Of a DNA stretch of 64,000 bases, positions 12,141-22,672 are shown piece after piece. The notes under the pieces were generated by a model. That model saw only the letters and a program-made list of their open reading frames with translations, did not search any database and had not been told where the DNA came from. Positions within the stretch are counted from its first letter, which is position 1. Each line of letters starts with the position of its first letter. The stretch covers positions 4,407,149 to 4,471,148 of the forward strand of contig JAQFVV010012405.1 in the NCBI GenBank assembly GCA_028023455.1, written 5' to 3'. The DNA comes from Epiperipatus broadwayi (taxonomy: Eukaryota > Onychophora > Udeonychophora > Euonychophora > Peripatidae). The position numbers and the translations under genes were made by a program.

Positions 12141-13825
12141 AAATTCCATTATTGCTAAACAAGTTTTCTGTTATTTGAAATTTAAAAATCTATTCATTTA
12201 AAGATGAACAATTCCAAAGAAAATTAGTATTTAGAGATATATAAAGAAATTAAAACAAAAGCATTTTTCTAATATACATTGCTAAACAATATTTCAACAC
12301 ATTAGTCTTTTAATATCTTCACATTCTTAGCATATAATATTTTGTGCAAAAGCATTTTTACACAATTAAAAACTGCTTTAAAATACCAAAAATAGTATAA
12401 AGTTTTTAGCAGCCTTAATATTTCAGTATATAAAATATTAAACCAGTAATATTATCTATTATTAATAAAAAAACAAGAATCAACAAAAGTTCTTATGCAA
12501 TAATGATGAGTTATGTAGAATCCTCTCAAAGTACAAAATTTAAAGAGAAATAATTTAATGATTATTGTTAAACATTTAATTAAATTTTCCATTATGTTTC
12601 ACTGCAATGTAGATTTCAAACTTTATAATAATTTCAGCTTAGATTTCTGGCCAGGACTACAATGAATTAGCAAGACATATTTAAATTGAAGTAAACAAAA
12701 ATTATTCTAAGTAATTAAACTGAATAATATTAATTACAATTAATTCTGCAAGCAATATATCAAGTAAATTTCCCCAGTAAAATGACCCAAGTTGAGTAGA
12801 AAGTATTCAAGTAAGCACATGTGTAAAATATTTTCTCTATTTATATTGCTGATCATGTGACTAATTTTAATGGATGAAATTGACATTTGGATGAACCTCT
12901 CCTTGACTTTAATTCATTAAAGTTTAAATATTAACTGGTATCCTGTGAGACATGGCTAAAAATAAATTAAGATAACTGTCTAGACTTTAATTAAAATATT
13001 ACATTTTAAGACAATTATTTATAAAACTAAAAATTATTACAATGAAAATAAAACAAAATATTACATTATTTTAAATAGAACATTAATTTACACTATTCTT
13101 TTAAACAATGGTAAACAATACTTAATAGATGTGAAACTCCTCAGAATATTTTTCCAAAGACTTTTCAAAATAAAATATTTAAGAATAACTTAATATTCCA
13201 ACAAGGAAGTTAAAATAAAAATTATAATCAAGCCCATCACACACATTCATTACTGCTTTTTTTATTTGGAACTAATAGCTTTTACTAATAAATTATTTCT
13301 TCACCTTATTCAATTAACTAGCTTAGATTTACTAGACTAAATCAATTTTTATTACAATTGGCATTAAGAAAAATATATTTTTATTAGCAAACAACTTAAA
13401 TAAAATGCATTTTTATGAGCAAGTAATTTAATTATTAACAATGAGCATTAAATATTCAAATTTAGCTTTAAAGTTTGACCCTAACATTGGTTTTTACACA
13501 GTAATATTCATATTAAAATAGTTTTAACTCAATATTTTTCCAATATTAACTCATAAATATTTAGGGTAAAGAAATCCCTTAACTAAGCATTTTAAAGTTA
13601 TCTACAAATACATATAGTTTAAAGCACTACAACTAGATATTAAAATAACTTTTAAAGCAATTAAAACTTATAAAACTTCTTATGAATAACTCATGGGATG
13701 TATTACCATTTAAATGTCAAGCCCTAATAAATTGGCTTACTATAGAAATTAACTTAATAATTTCTTTTAAAATACTAAACAATTAGATAGTTGGAGATTA
13801 AGCATTACTAATGAAGCTAAAGGTT

Positions 13826-13826
<1 letters not shown>
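12141..13826. other. Unassigned AT-rich DNA
   Basis: No gene or recognised repeat is visible. Confidence 0.5.

Positions 13827-13828
<2 letters not shown>

Positions 13829-13866
<38 letters not shown>
13829..13866. repeat. (TA)n microsatellite at outer end of PLE2 palindrome
   Basis: An uninterrupted TA run directly abutting the outer end of the left PLE2 arm. The right arm and the solo PLE2 terminus at 58.4 kb also end in TA runs, so the tract is probably the element's own tail. Confidence 0.9.
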
Positions 13867-13870
<4 letters not shown>

Positions 13871-14404
13871 ATACAAAGATTTTCATGGGTTGCATATATA
13901 AAAGACGTTTTGGGTTTCATCCATGTTAAAAAATTTAAATATTGACATACTGACATTTTGACTTGAACACACAAGTCATCCACTGGGTGATAAAAGGTAG
14001 AAAGATGTTTGTAGAGGTGCTACAATCATTGGTTTGAAAAAAATGTTAAAGTTCCACCTATAGCAAAAATGTTAAATTAAGAATGTTTTTTTAAAAAAAA
14101 TATTTCCAAATAGGAGGAAGTTTGCATGTATTATCTTGCTTATTGATACAATCTGGCCTTTTAAGTATCTCAATGGCTTCTCTAATTTTGCACTGGTAGA
14201 GATTATCACATCTGGATATGATCCTGGTACTAGAAAAATCAATTTTATGACCTGAATCTATAGTATGGAGTGAGAGTTCTACTGCTGATAAAGTGTCATT
14301 TAACTGCATTAGCATGCTCATCTCTCCTAACACTAATGTGATGATTAATCATACCTATGTAAGAAGCTTTACAATCTTCACATGAGATTCAAGAGGGATT
14401 GAAT
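13867..14404 (-). pseudogene. Penelope-like element PLE2, left (minus) arm with GIY-YIG endonuclease C-terminus
   Basis: On the minus strand the segment encodes a GIY-YIG-type nuclease end. After KAS comes YIGM (from about 14,380), then basic RRDEH, a stretch DSGHKIDFSSTRII, and an EAIEILKRPDCINKQ helix before PPIWKYFF at 14,091. The upstream GIY half and the whole RT are absent, so it is 5'-truncated. The non-coding 3' part runs through a TTTCTACCTTTTATCACCCA block to the TA tract. It mirrors the plus-strand copy at 14,422-14,937 almost from its first base, making a head-to-head palindrome. The domain call follows PLE family knowledge: YIG motif, downstream arginine, then the conserved glutamate helix. 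Confidence 0.8.
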
Positions 14405-14421
14405 CCTTAGGCTTGGTTATT

Positions 14422-14937
14422 AAATCCCTCTTGAATCTCATGGTGTTTATCAAATCTCATATGAAAATTATAAAGCTTCTTAAATAGGTATGAGTAATCA
14501 TCACATCAGTGTTAAGAGAGATGAGCATACTAATGCAGTTAAACAACACTCATCATCATCAGAACTCTCACTCCATACTATAGAGTCAGATTATAAAATT
14601 GATTTTTTGGTACCAGGATCATATCCAGATGTGATAATCTCTACCAGTGCAAAATTAAAAAAACCTTTGAGATGCTTAAAAGGCCAGATTGTATCAACAA
14701 GTGAGATGATACATGCAAACTTCCTCCTATTTGGAAATATTTTTTTAAAAAACATTCTTAATTTAACATTTTTGCTAGAAGTGGAACTGTAACATTTTTT
14801 CCAAATCAGTGATTGTAGCACCTCTACAGCCATCTTTCTACCTTTTATCACCCAGTGGATGACATGTGTGATCAAGTCGAATCATCGGTATACCAATATT
14901 TACATTTTTTAACACAGATGAACCTGCAAAATGTCTT
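14422..14937 (+). pseudogene. Penelope-like element PLE2, right (plus) arm
   Basis: Inverse copy of 13,867-14,404, starting at the same element position (ATCCCTCTTGAATCTCATG) after a spacer of about 17-20 bp. The frame 14,490-14,792 encodes the same nuclease segment (KRDEHTNAVKQHSSSSELS, then YKIDF and a PDVII stretch). The YIG part is damaged (YE for YIGM). Several indels relative to the left arm show that the two copies have aged independently since the duplication, without gene conversion. Confidence 0.8.
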
Positions 14938-14984
14938 ATATATATATATATTTACATATATATATATATACATATATATATATT

Positions 14985-15018
<34 letters not shown>

Positions 15019-15025
15019 CATATTT
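14938..15025. repeat. Interrupted (TA)n tract ending PLE2 right arm
   Basis: TA runs interrupted by TTTACATA and ACATA units, beginning directly at the outer end of the PLE2 plus arm. Confidence 0.9.
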
Positions 15026-15049
15026 GTAAGTGCAAGCTATATATAAGTC

Positions 15050-15442
15050 ATGTGACATCTGACTTGTTACTATTACTATTATTATTTTGCTGTTGTGGCT
15101 TTAGCTAAATTAAAGAGCTAAGCCTACTAATATATGGAGTATCTGAATTAAGTTCAGTCCCATATGATTTTTTCAGTTGGAGAGCTGACTTTAAAGACAT
15201 GTAGATGTCTAAAAGTTTCAGATCTTCTTCTAACAATTATCTTTTAGATAAATGCTTTGCTTGAGTTGGTTTTTTAGATCTAATGTCCCAACTCCTCACT
15301 GAAGAGACCCATAGGTCGAAACCGGTCTGGGGATGGGGACCATTTAAAATAAAAATGATTTGAATGCCTTCTCTTGTAGTAGCATTTATCATAAATAAAT
15401 AAAAAAAAAAGCTTGTTTAGAGCTATTAGCACGCTCTTAACT
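15050..15442 (+). repeat. Putative PLE terminal repeat (pLTR) carrying a hammerhead ribozyme
   Basis: A roughly 390-bp segment squeezed between the TA tail of PLE2 and the TA tail of PLE3. Its only clear structure is the hammerhead motif at 15,293-15,333. PLE terminal repeats of many animals are known to carry short type I hammerheads, so a pLTR is the most economical reading. No second copy is clear in the window. A faint resemblance to 55,376-55,430 (GTTCAG followed by CC.ATATGA) is noted but not relied on. Confidence 0.5.
15293..15333 (+). ncRNA. Type I hammerhead ribozyme
   Basis: All core elements are present. CTGAAGA (fits CUGANGA) is at 15,299-15,305. Stem II GACC/GGTC pairs 15,306-15,309 with 15,314-15,317 around loop CATA, with the expected G-C pair next to the core. 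GAA is at 15,318-15,320. A minimal palindromic stem III is ACC/GGT at 15,321-15,326, giving the cleavage triplet GTC with C at 15,327. A six-pair stem I joins TGGGGA (15,328-15,333) to TCCTCA (15,293-15,298) with one G-U pair. The very short stem III suggests weak cleavage as a monomer and better activity as a dimer, as known for PLE hammerheads. Confidence 0.85.
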
Positions 15443-15463
15443 TTATATATATATATATATATA
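15443..15463. repeat. (TA)n tract at outer end of PLE3 left arm
   Basis: A short TA run directly followed by AAGTTCCAAATAATTTTAATG, the inverse of the sequence that precedes the TA tract at 17,514. Confidence 0.9.
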
Positions 15464-16320
15464 AGTTCCAAATAATTTTAATGGTAAAAATAACAAAATA
15501 TATATCATAATTAATCAGTAGCACTTTTAATTCCATAGTAATCCTTATCAACTGTAAAGTAATATGGAAGTTTTCCATGAGCTGTATATGTCAGTATTTG
15601 CTGCTTGTCTATTTATTATATTATCTATGAATCTATTTATCAATATTACTTCCTTAATTTTTTTCTTTTTATGATTTTTTTCTTCCATTAATATTTTTAT
15701 ACATTAAAAGTAAATTTAAAATTACAAGATTTTTCATAGTTGAAAAATACTGAGGCTGTATTTAATTTATTATTTATCATTTTTTACTTAATTACATAAT
15801 AATTGATGTTTTTTTAGTCTTTTTTCTATGCGTATCTTGATGCTAATAAATGATTTTTTATAACTACATATAATTTAATAAATTATATTACTTCTTTACT
15901 ATTTAAGTACAAGACTCCTTGAATTATTAATTAGTCTATATATTTGGAGGAACACAAAAGCAAATATTGTATTTATCTTTAAATTTATTTTTAATTAATT
16001 TAGATTGAATATTATTTACAACTGGCATAGATATCCATTTTTATTATCTAATTTTATATTATGATTATTCTTTTTATTATTAAACCAATTGAATGTGTGT
16101 AAAATTTGTATCCTACTTTCAAAAGTACATGAGTAAAATGTTCAATAATTTTGATTTTTATCACTTCTATATTTACATAATTTATCATCATGATGTAAAA
16201 AAAGATTTCAAACTTATTATTAAACCAATTTAATGTACATAAAATGTTTTCTATCATATCCTATTTTCATAAGTTCACAGTAAAAAGTTAAATATTTTGA
16301 TTTTTATCGTTTTTGTATTT
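15464..16320 (-). pseudogene. Penelope-like element PLE3, left (minus) arm
   Basis: Reverse-complement copy of 16,755-17,513 over nearly its whole length. Examples are TTCCATTAATATTTTTATAC, ACTGAGGCTGTATTTAATTT and a cysteine-containing stretch that in the sister arm reads as a nuclease start. It carries more damage than the right arm and an internal duplication: the block around AAACCAATT.AATGT, followed by a TTTTGATTTTTATC block, occurs twice (about 16,081-16,180 and 16,220-16,310). No open frame remains. Confidence 0.7.
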
Positions 16321-16324
16321 CTTT

Positions 16325-16750
16325 TTTTGACATATGGATCTGAGACTTGGACACTTAATAGAAGATCAATACAGAGACTTCAGACCACTCAAAGAAGTAT
16401 GGAGAGATGTATGTTGGGAGTAACAAGAAGAGATCGAAAACGCAATGTATGGGTAAGAGAACAAACAGGTGTTACTGACCTCATTGAAAAAATTAAAAGA
16501 TTGAATGGAGTTGGGCTGGACATATTGCTAGAAGAGATGATAATAGATGGACAATTGAAATTTTAAACTGGATTCCAAGAGATTGTAAAAGACCTAGAAG
16601 GAGACCACATGTAAGATGGATGGATGAAATAAGAAAATGTGTAGGGGTGATGTGGAGAAGAGAAGCTAAAGATCGGAGAAGATGGATTAAACTTGGAGAG
16701 ACCTTCATCCTGCAGTGGATTGATAATGGTTGATAATGATGATGATGATG
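16325..16750 (+). pseudogene. RTE-like LINE 3' fragment inserted at the centre of the PLE3 palindrome
   Basis: Encodes the C-terminal end of the RTE-like polyprotein (TYGSETWTLNRRSIQRLQ, MLGVTRRDRKRN, EQTGVTDLIEKIKRL), matching residues from about 683 of the large copy at 17,586-20,039. The frame opens at 16,297 and shifts near 16,505, after which the homologous residues lie in another frame. It ends in GATAATGATGATGATGATG, the GAT-rich 3' tail of this family. It separates the two PLE3 arms. Confidence 0.85.
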
Positions 16751-16754
16751 AATG

Positions 16755-17511
16755 ATAAATATGTAAATATAAAAGTGATAAAAATCGAAATATTTAATTT
16801 TTTACTCATGAACTTATGAAAGTAAGATATGATAGAAAACAAATTTTACATACATTAAATTGGTTTAATAATAAAAAGAATGATCATAATTCAAAATTAG
16901 ATAATAAAAAATGGATATCAATGCTATTTGTAAATAATGTTCAGTCTAAATTATTTAAAAATGTATTTAAAGATAAATACAATATTTTGTTTTGTGTTCC
17001 TCTGGATGTAAATAGAGTAATTATTAATTCAAAGAGTGTTACACCTAAAATGCAAAGAAGTAATATAATTTATCAAATTATATGTAATCTTGTAAAAAAT
17101 CATATATTGGGAAATCAAGATGTGCTCTAGAAAAAAGAATAAAGAAATATCAATTATTATATAATTAATTACATAAAAAATGATAAATAATAAATTAAAT
17201 ACTGCCTCAGTATTCTTCAGCCATAAAAAATCTTGTAATTTTAAAATTTTCTTTTAATGTAAATGGTACAAAAATATTAATGGAAAAAAAATCATAAAAA
17301 GAGAAAAATTAAGGAAGCAATATTGATAAATAGATTCAAAGATACTATAATAAATAGACAAGCAGCAACTACTGACATACACAGCTCATGAAAAATCATG
17401 TGATATTAAACTTCTGTATTACTTTATAATTGATAAGGATTACTATGTAATTTAAAGCTACTGATTAATTAAGATATATTTTATTATTTTTATCATTAAA
17501 ATTATTTGGAA

Positions 17512-17513
<2 letters not shown>
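16755..17513 (+). pseudogene. Penelope-like element PLE3, right (plus) arm with GIY-YIG remnant
   Basis: The 104-codon frame 16,816-17,130 ends with TPKMQRSNIIYQIICN followed by KNHILGNQD. This fits the start of a PLE GIY-YIG domain: IIYQI-x-C, a short linker, then YIG, here degenerated to HILG. Stops follow, and the 3' non-coding part runs to GGAACTT before the TA tract. Only the last part of the element is present, so it is 5'-truncated and dead. The family call is weaker than for PLE1 and PLE2 because the nuclease core is cut short. Confidence 0.6.

Positions 17514-17574
<61 letters not shown>
17514..17574. repeat. (TA)n tract between PLE3 right arm and RTE 3' end
   Basis: About 60 bp of pure TA. 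It abuts the outer end of PLE3 on one side and the CATCATCAT tail of the minus-strand RTE copy on the other. Confidence 0.95.
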
Positions 17575-17576
<2 letters not shown>

Positions 17577-17585
17577 TCATCATTA

Positions 17586-20543
17586 TCAACCATTATCAAT
17601 CCACTTCAGGATGAAGGTCTCTCCAAGTTTAATCCATCTTCTCCGATCTTTAGCTTCTCTTCTCCACATCACCCCTGCACACTTTCTTATTTCATCCATC
17701 CATCTCACATGTGGTCCCTTTCTGGGTCTTTTACAATCTCTTGGAATCCAGTTTAAAATTTCAATTGTCCATCTATTATCATCTCTTCTAACAATATGAA
17801 CAGCCCAAGTCCACTTCAATCTTTTAATTTTTTCAATGAGGTCAGTAACACCTGTTTGTTCTTTTACCCATACATTGTGTTTACGATCTCTTCTTGTTAC
17901 TCCCAACATACATCTCTCCATACTTCTTTGAGTGGTCTGAAGTCTCTGAATTGCTTTTCTATTAAGTGTCCAAGTCTCAGATCCATAAGTAAGAACTGGT
18001 AAAACACATTTGTTAAAAACCTTCCTTTTCAAACACATAGGCATATTTCCTTTTAGTATCAAGTTATTTCTACCAAAAGCACTCCAACCAAGTTTAATTC
18101 TATGATTAATTTCCTCCATTATGTTTCCATCTGTATTAATAATCTGACCAAGGTATTTGTAACTGTTAACTTCTTCTAATTCATCATAATCAATCTTTAT
18201 TTTCATATTTTGAGCAAATCGATTAAACATTACTTTAGTCTTTTTAACATTTATCTTTAGTCCTACTTTCCTACTTTCACCTGATAATTCCTGTAACATT
18301 TCCTGCAGATCTGAAGCATTATTTGCAAAAACAACTACATCATCTGTGAAATCTAAATGACTTAAATAATCACCATTTACTTTCACTCCTTTAGTTTCCC
18401 ATTTTAATCCACAAAATACTTCATGCAGCACTACTGTAAAACGTTTTGGAGATATGGAGTCACCTTGTCTTACACCTTTCTCAATGTTGACTTTCCCAGT
18501 GTCATTATGTAATCTAATTGTTGCTGTTGCATTTTTATAAATATTCTTTAAAATATGACAATATCCTGGATCTATACCTTGATGATCTAATGCTTTAATC
18601 ACTGAAGAAATGTTTATAGAATCAAATGTCTTTTCATAATCTATAAATCCTAAGCATAATGGCAACTCACATTCATTTGTCCTTTCTATAACTTCTCTCA
18701 ATACCTGGATATGATCTACTGTACTAAAACCACTTTTAAATCCAGCTTGTTCTCTTGGTTGGTGGAAATCCAATGTTCTCTGTAGATGAGTAGTAATTAT
18801 CTTGGTAAAAATTTTATATAAAACTGATAAAAGGCTGATAGGTCTGTAATTTCTAATATCTTTTTTATCACCTTTTTTAAATATTAATATTATTACTGCA
18901 TTCTTCCAATCATCTGGTACATCTTTATCATTTAGACATTTGGTATATAACTTTGCTAAATTTTTTTCTATTTCTTCACCTGCTTCTTTTAATATATCAA
19001 TTACAATTCCATCATTACCTGGAGCCTTTCCTTTCTTCATACATTTAATTGCATGTCTCACTTCTTCATTTAAAATTCTGGGCAATTTGGAAGATGTAAT
19101 AGATATAGGAGGTACTTGTTCTTTATTACTATATAATTCTTGATAAAAATCTTCTACCAATTTCATGATGTCATCTCTCCTTTTAGTAATAATTCCATAT
19201 TTTTTTCTTATTGCAGATATAAATTTCCTACCAATACCAAAATGTTGTTTTACATTCTTAAGACTTTTATTTTCTTCTACAGCTTTCCTTGCTAGTTCAC
19301 AGTTATACTTTCTTGTATCATTTTCAACTCTTCTCCACACCATTTTACAAAATTCGAGATATTCAATTCTTTTTAATGCATCATTTTTGTATATCTTCAT
19401 ATTCCTTCTTTTCTTCATAAATTCTCTAGTCTCAGTAGAAATTTTATTGGTCAATTGCTGTTTCTTTCTACCAGCTATCTTTGTTGCAGTTTTCAAAAGT
19501 GTATCAGTTATTTTCATATTAATTTCATTGAAATCTGAATCATGTTCAAAATCTACTAATACTTGAAACCGATTTGTAAGTTCTAATTTAAATTCATTAG
19601 AATGTTCCTGAAGATTAGGAATATCAACTGTAAATCTTGTTTTTCTTAATAATTTTTGTCTCTCTAGTTTTACATTAACACGTATCTTACACCTTACTAA
19701 TCGATGATCACTTCCTGTGTTAAATTTATTAAGAACATTACAATCTTGAAATATGTATTTCCTGTTAGTCAAAATATAATCCAATTCTGCTGTACCTTCA
19801 TTTGGATGCTTCCATGTCCATTTCCTTTTAACATTTTTTTCAAAAAAAGAATTCATAATATAAAGGTTTTCTTTTTCTACAAACTCCACAAGTCTATGTC
19901 CTCTCTCATTTCTATTACCATAACCAAAATTACCCACAGCACTTTCATCTTTCATTTTTTTACCAATTCTAGCATTAAAGTCTCCCATAACAATTTTAAA
20001 ATGGTGTTTACTCTGATCAAAAGCCTTTTGTACATCCATCTAAAAATCTTCTACTACTTCATCACTATGAGAACTTGTTGGGGCATAAACCTGAATTATC
20101 TGCATTTGGTATCTGCTATTAAGTTGTATAACTAATCTTGCCACTCTGTCCGATACACCATCAATCTCCACAATATTGTTCTTCCACTTTTTATTTATAA
20201 TGAATCCTACTCCACTTGTATTTCCAATATTTGTGCCTTTATAATAGAGTATATGTCCACTTTTTAAATCAATTGTCTCTTCACCTTTTCTTCTAACTTC
20301 ACAAAGTCCAATAATGTCCCATTTAATATAAGAGAGTTCTTCTTCTAATTCTTGCAATTTTCCTTCACTTGAAAGTGATCTGCAGTTGTAAGTACCTAAA
20401 TAAAAAGTCGTCATCAAATGGCAGCCTGGGTCTGCAATCAGGGGATTCTTAGCACCCTCCGCCTTCGGCCACCAACCGCTGCCTTGGTTGGTGACTTTAC
20501 AGCCTCCTGGGAATAAGGGCCATGCTTTATTTTTGTCTGTCAT
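17586..20543 (-). pseudogene. Near-complete RTE-like LINE: AP endonuclease - reverse transcriptase polyprotein with one in-frame stop
   Basis: A single reading frame of about 985 codons, interrupted only by TAG at 20,040-20,042. The upstream 167 codons start at ATG 20,543 and give the first half of an AP-like endonuclease (TYNCRSL, CEVRRKG, SGVGFIINKKW, IQVYAPTS). The downstream 817 codons continue it (GDFNAR 19-24, SDHRLV 110-115) and then give a reverse transcriptase: GNDGI 341-345, NYRPISLL 397-404, FIDYEKTFDS 465-474, GVRQGDSISP 522-531 and FTDD 564-567, with the catalytic aspartates kept. The C-terminus has YGSETW and WVKEQTGVTD stretches typical of this family. The 3' end is a short GAT/CAT-rich tail at 17,575-17,600. 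The RTE-clade assignment is from memory of the family. It looks recently inserted. Confidence 0.88.
20040..20042 (-). other. In-frame TAG interrupting the RTE endonuclease
   Basis: On the minus strand the codons read GAA GAT TTT TAG ATG GAT GTA. Endonuclease homology continues in the same frame on both sides, so this is a point nonsense change rather than a domain boundary, unless the stop is naturally read through. Confidence 0.85.
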
Positions 20544-20730
20544 AATTGTATATATGTATTGGGAAAATATTTATCATTTACACAAACATTCATTCTGCCT
20601 TATCAGGCACTGAGAAGAAAGACCATGGTGTTTCTTGATCTTAAACTCAGAGGTAAAAAGCCAATAAACTCACCACGCTGGCTAATGCGTGTTGGTGAGC
20701 AGCCCATCCATGTTCGTATACTATATATGT

Positions 20731-20766
20731 TCGTATATATATATGTGTGTGTGTGTGTGTGTTTGT
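20731..20766. repeat. (TA)n-(TG)n microsatellite
   Basis: TATATATA passes into a GTGTGTGTGT run and then TTGTTTGTTTG, directly before a dispersed repeat. Confidence 0.9.
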
Positions 20767-20868
20767 TTGTTAAACTCAATAAATATTGCACTAACCTTGA
20801 TGAATCTTGCACAATTTTTCTTCTTTATTTTTTGGAGAATTACATAAGTTATGGATTTTGCTTAATTG
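20757..20868 (+). repeat. Dispersed repeat R2, copy 1
   Basis: Shares TTTGTTTGTTA, ACTCAATAAATATTG, CTTGATGAAT, TTGCACAA and TTTTGGA.AATTA with 24,289-24,416, in the same orientation. The two are about 110 bp long and clearly diverged. Family unknown; the shape suggests a 3' end of an unidentified element. Confidence 0.65.
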
Positions 20869-21687
20869 CTACTACTAATTAGTGTGACCAAAGCTATGCA
20901 TATCAAAATTGAAAGCTTGTACTGGCAGTGATCTTTAGTATAATGGACAGGGTAGATGGGACACTTACCATATCTGCCGTAGAGGGTGCCACTAGGCTAT
21001 TTGAACCTAGAACATTTATATAGAAGACAGATATACATTGTGAAAGATCCAACTTTTTATTTTATTGACTGTTAGCTCATGCCACTAGCTCAAGGAGTAG
21101 CTGAGATTTGTAATAAATTCTTAAACATTTTAATATTAAAAAATAAATAAAGAAAATAAGCCACTGCCAGTAATAACACACAAAAAACATTTATTGACAC
21201 ACATATATGTATTCATTTACTTCTGTTTAAAACACTCTAATCATCACTCCATCCTTTTTTTCTTTTCAAAATATACACTGAAACAAGTGGATATATATAT
21301 ATAAGAAATAAAGTTTTTGTAAAGAAAACAGGAAAATGAGACTTTTAATTGTTTGAAATGTTTTAATTATAGACATATATGTATATTTAAAATTGACAAA
21401 TAAATTGATCTTGTTTAAATTTAAATTATTATTTTATACTTTAGTTAAAAGTCCACACAGATGGACAATTTATAAAAGCTTGTTTTATAATGTTGAGTAT
21501 AGATTGGCTACATAGATTACTCAGTTAAAAACTTTTCAAAAGCAATCATTCAACCTCAGGCCAAAGGTTTGCAGCCAAATCAACGCTTGCTTTCTGATAT
21601 ACAGATGCAACTAATGCAATATAAAGATGTTAGCATAAAACCATACTGACAGGGATGTGCATCTGTCTGGTGAAGAACATCATTTGG

Positions 21688-21726
21688 AATATATATATAT
21701 ATATATATCCCAAATATATAGCATCT

Positions 21727-21762
<36 letters not shown>
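21688..21762. repeat. Paired (TA)n tracts inside a small inverted repeat
   Basis: Two TA runs separated by TCCCAAATATATAGCATCTCC. The second run is flanked by AGCATCTCCA and its inverse TGGAGATGCT, so the tract can extrude as a cruciform. Confidence 0.8.
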
Positions 21763-21764
<2 letters not shown>

Positions 21765-22640
21765 GATGCTCTGTAATGGTGAACTTCAGTCTTGACCATC
21801 TTACTATTAACACCCAGAGTGAAAAGGAAAGCAATAGTGTGGGCAAATACATCCATACCCATTGTAACATGATGACTACACCTTTGGGTCATGCATTTAT
21901 TTGAGAATGCTTGCCCTGTATGCTAACATGCTTCACATTACATTGATATAAACACCAATATATCCCTCCACCAGTATTGACCCAACTATGAAACAAATAG
22001 CCTGAAATTAAACCCCTTTAAAATAAACATAAATGAATTTAAATATAAAGTTATTAATTGAATTGCTTAGGAGAAATTTACAATAAAGTAAACCCATTGA
22101 CACTCATCATAAGGTGCCACAATGACAACAATAACTTAAAATCCATATGGGTAAATATGAGGTATCATATTTACCGATGTATATAAAGTTGGCTATGCAT
22201 GTACAGGCATATTTATTTTATGCATATGAAAATATTAAAAATATAACTAACATAAATGTTAATGAATCTATTCAGCCATCTACCACCAACTTACACTTAA
22301 TACATTTTAAAAATTTAGTTAATAAATACAAAAATAAATAAAAAATGAAAAATGAAAATGATTAGCAAACATATTTGAGTTAGAAATCTTTAAGTCAGAT
22401 AAGAGTTCATATTTATTAATGAGGTTTTAACTAATTATAAGTTTGTAAAAATTCTTATTAGATAAAAAAACTTCATACTTTCCATGAGAGGTCTGAAGTC
22501 TGTCTTGTCCATGATGTGTTGCACTCATCCAATCGAAGTCTATTTAATATTTCTGAAAAGAGCAGTCAGTTGTTTGCTGCCATTCAGTACTCATTAGTTT
22601 GGAGGCTGCCTCAGCTGGTATGTAACAGGAAATCAAATTT

Positions 22641-22672
22641 ATTGCAGACTCCTACATCATGGAGTCTGCAAT
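22641..22672. other. Perfect 12-bp hairpin
   Basis: ATTGCAGACTCC (22,641-22,652) and GGAGTCTGCAAT (22,661-22,672) are exact inverse complements around an 8-base loop. It is unusual for this AT-rich setting because the arms are about half GC. No function is evident. Confidence 0.8.

Noticed and set aside
17796-20135. Several plus-strand open frames of 60-140 codons
   Set aside because: Antisense shadows of the RTE polyprotein on the minus strand.
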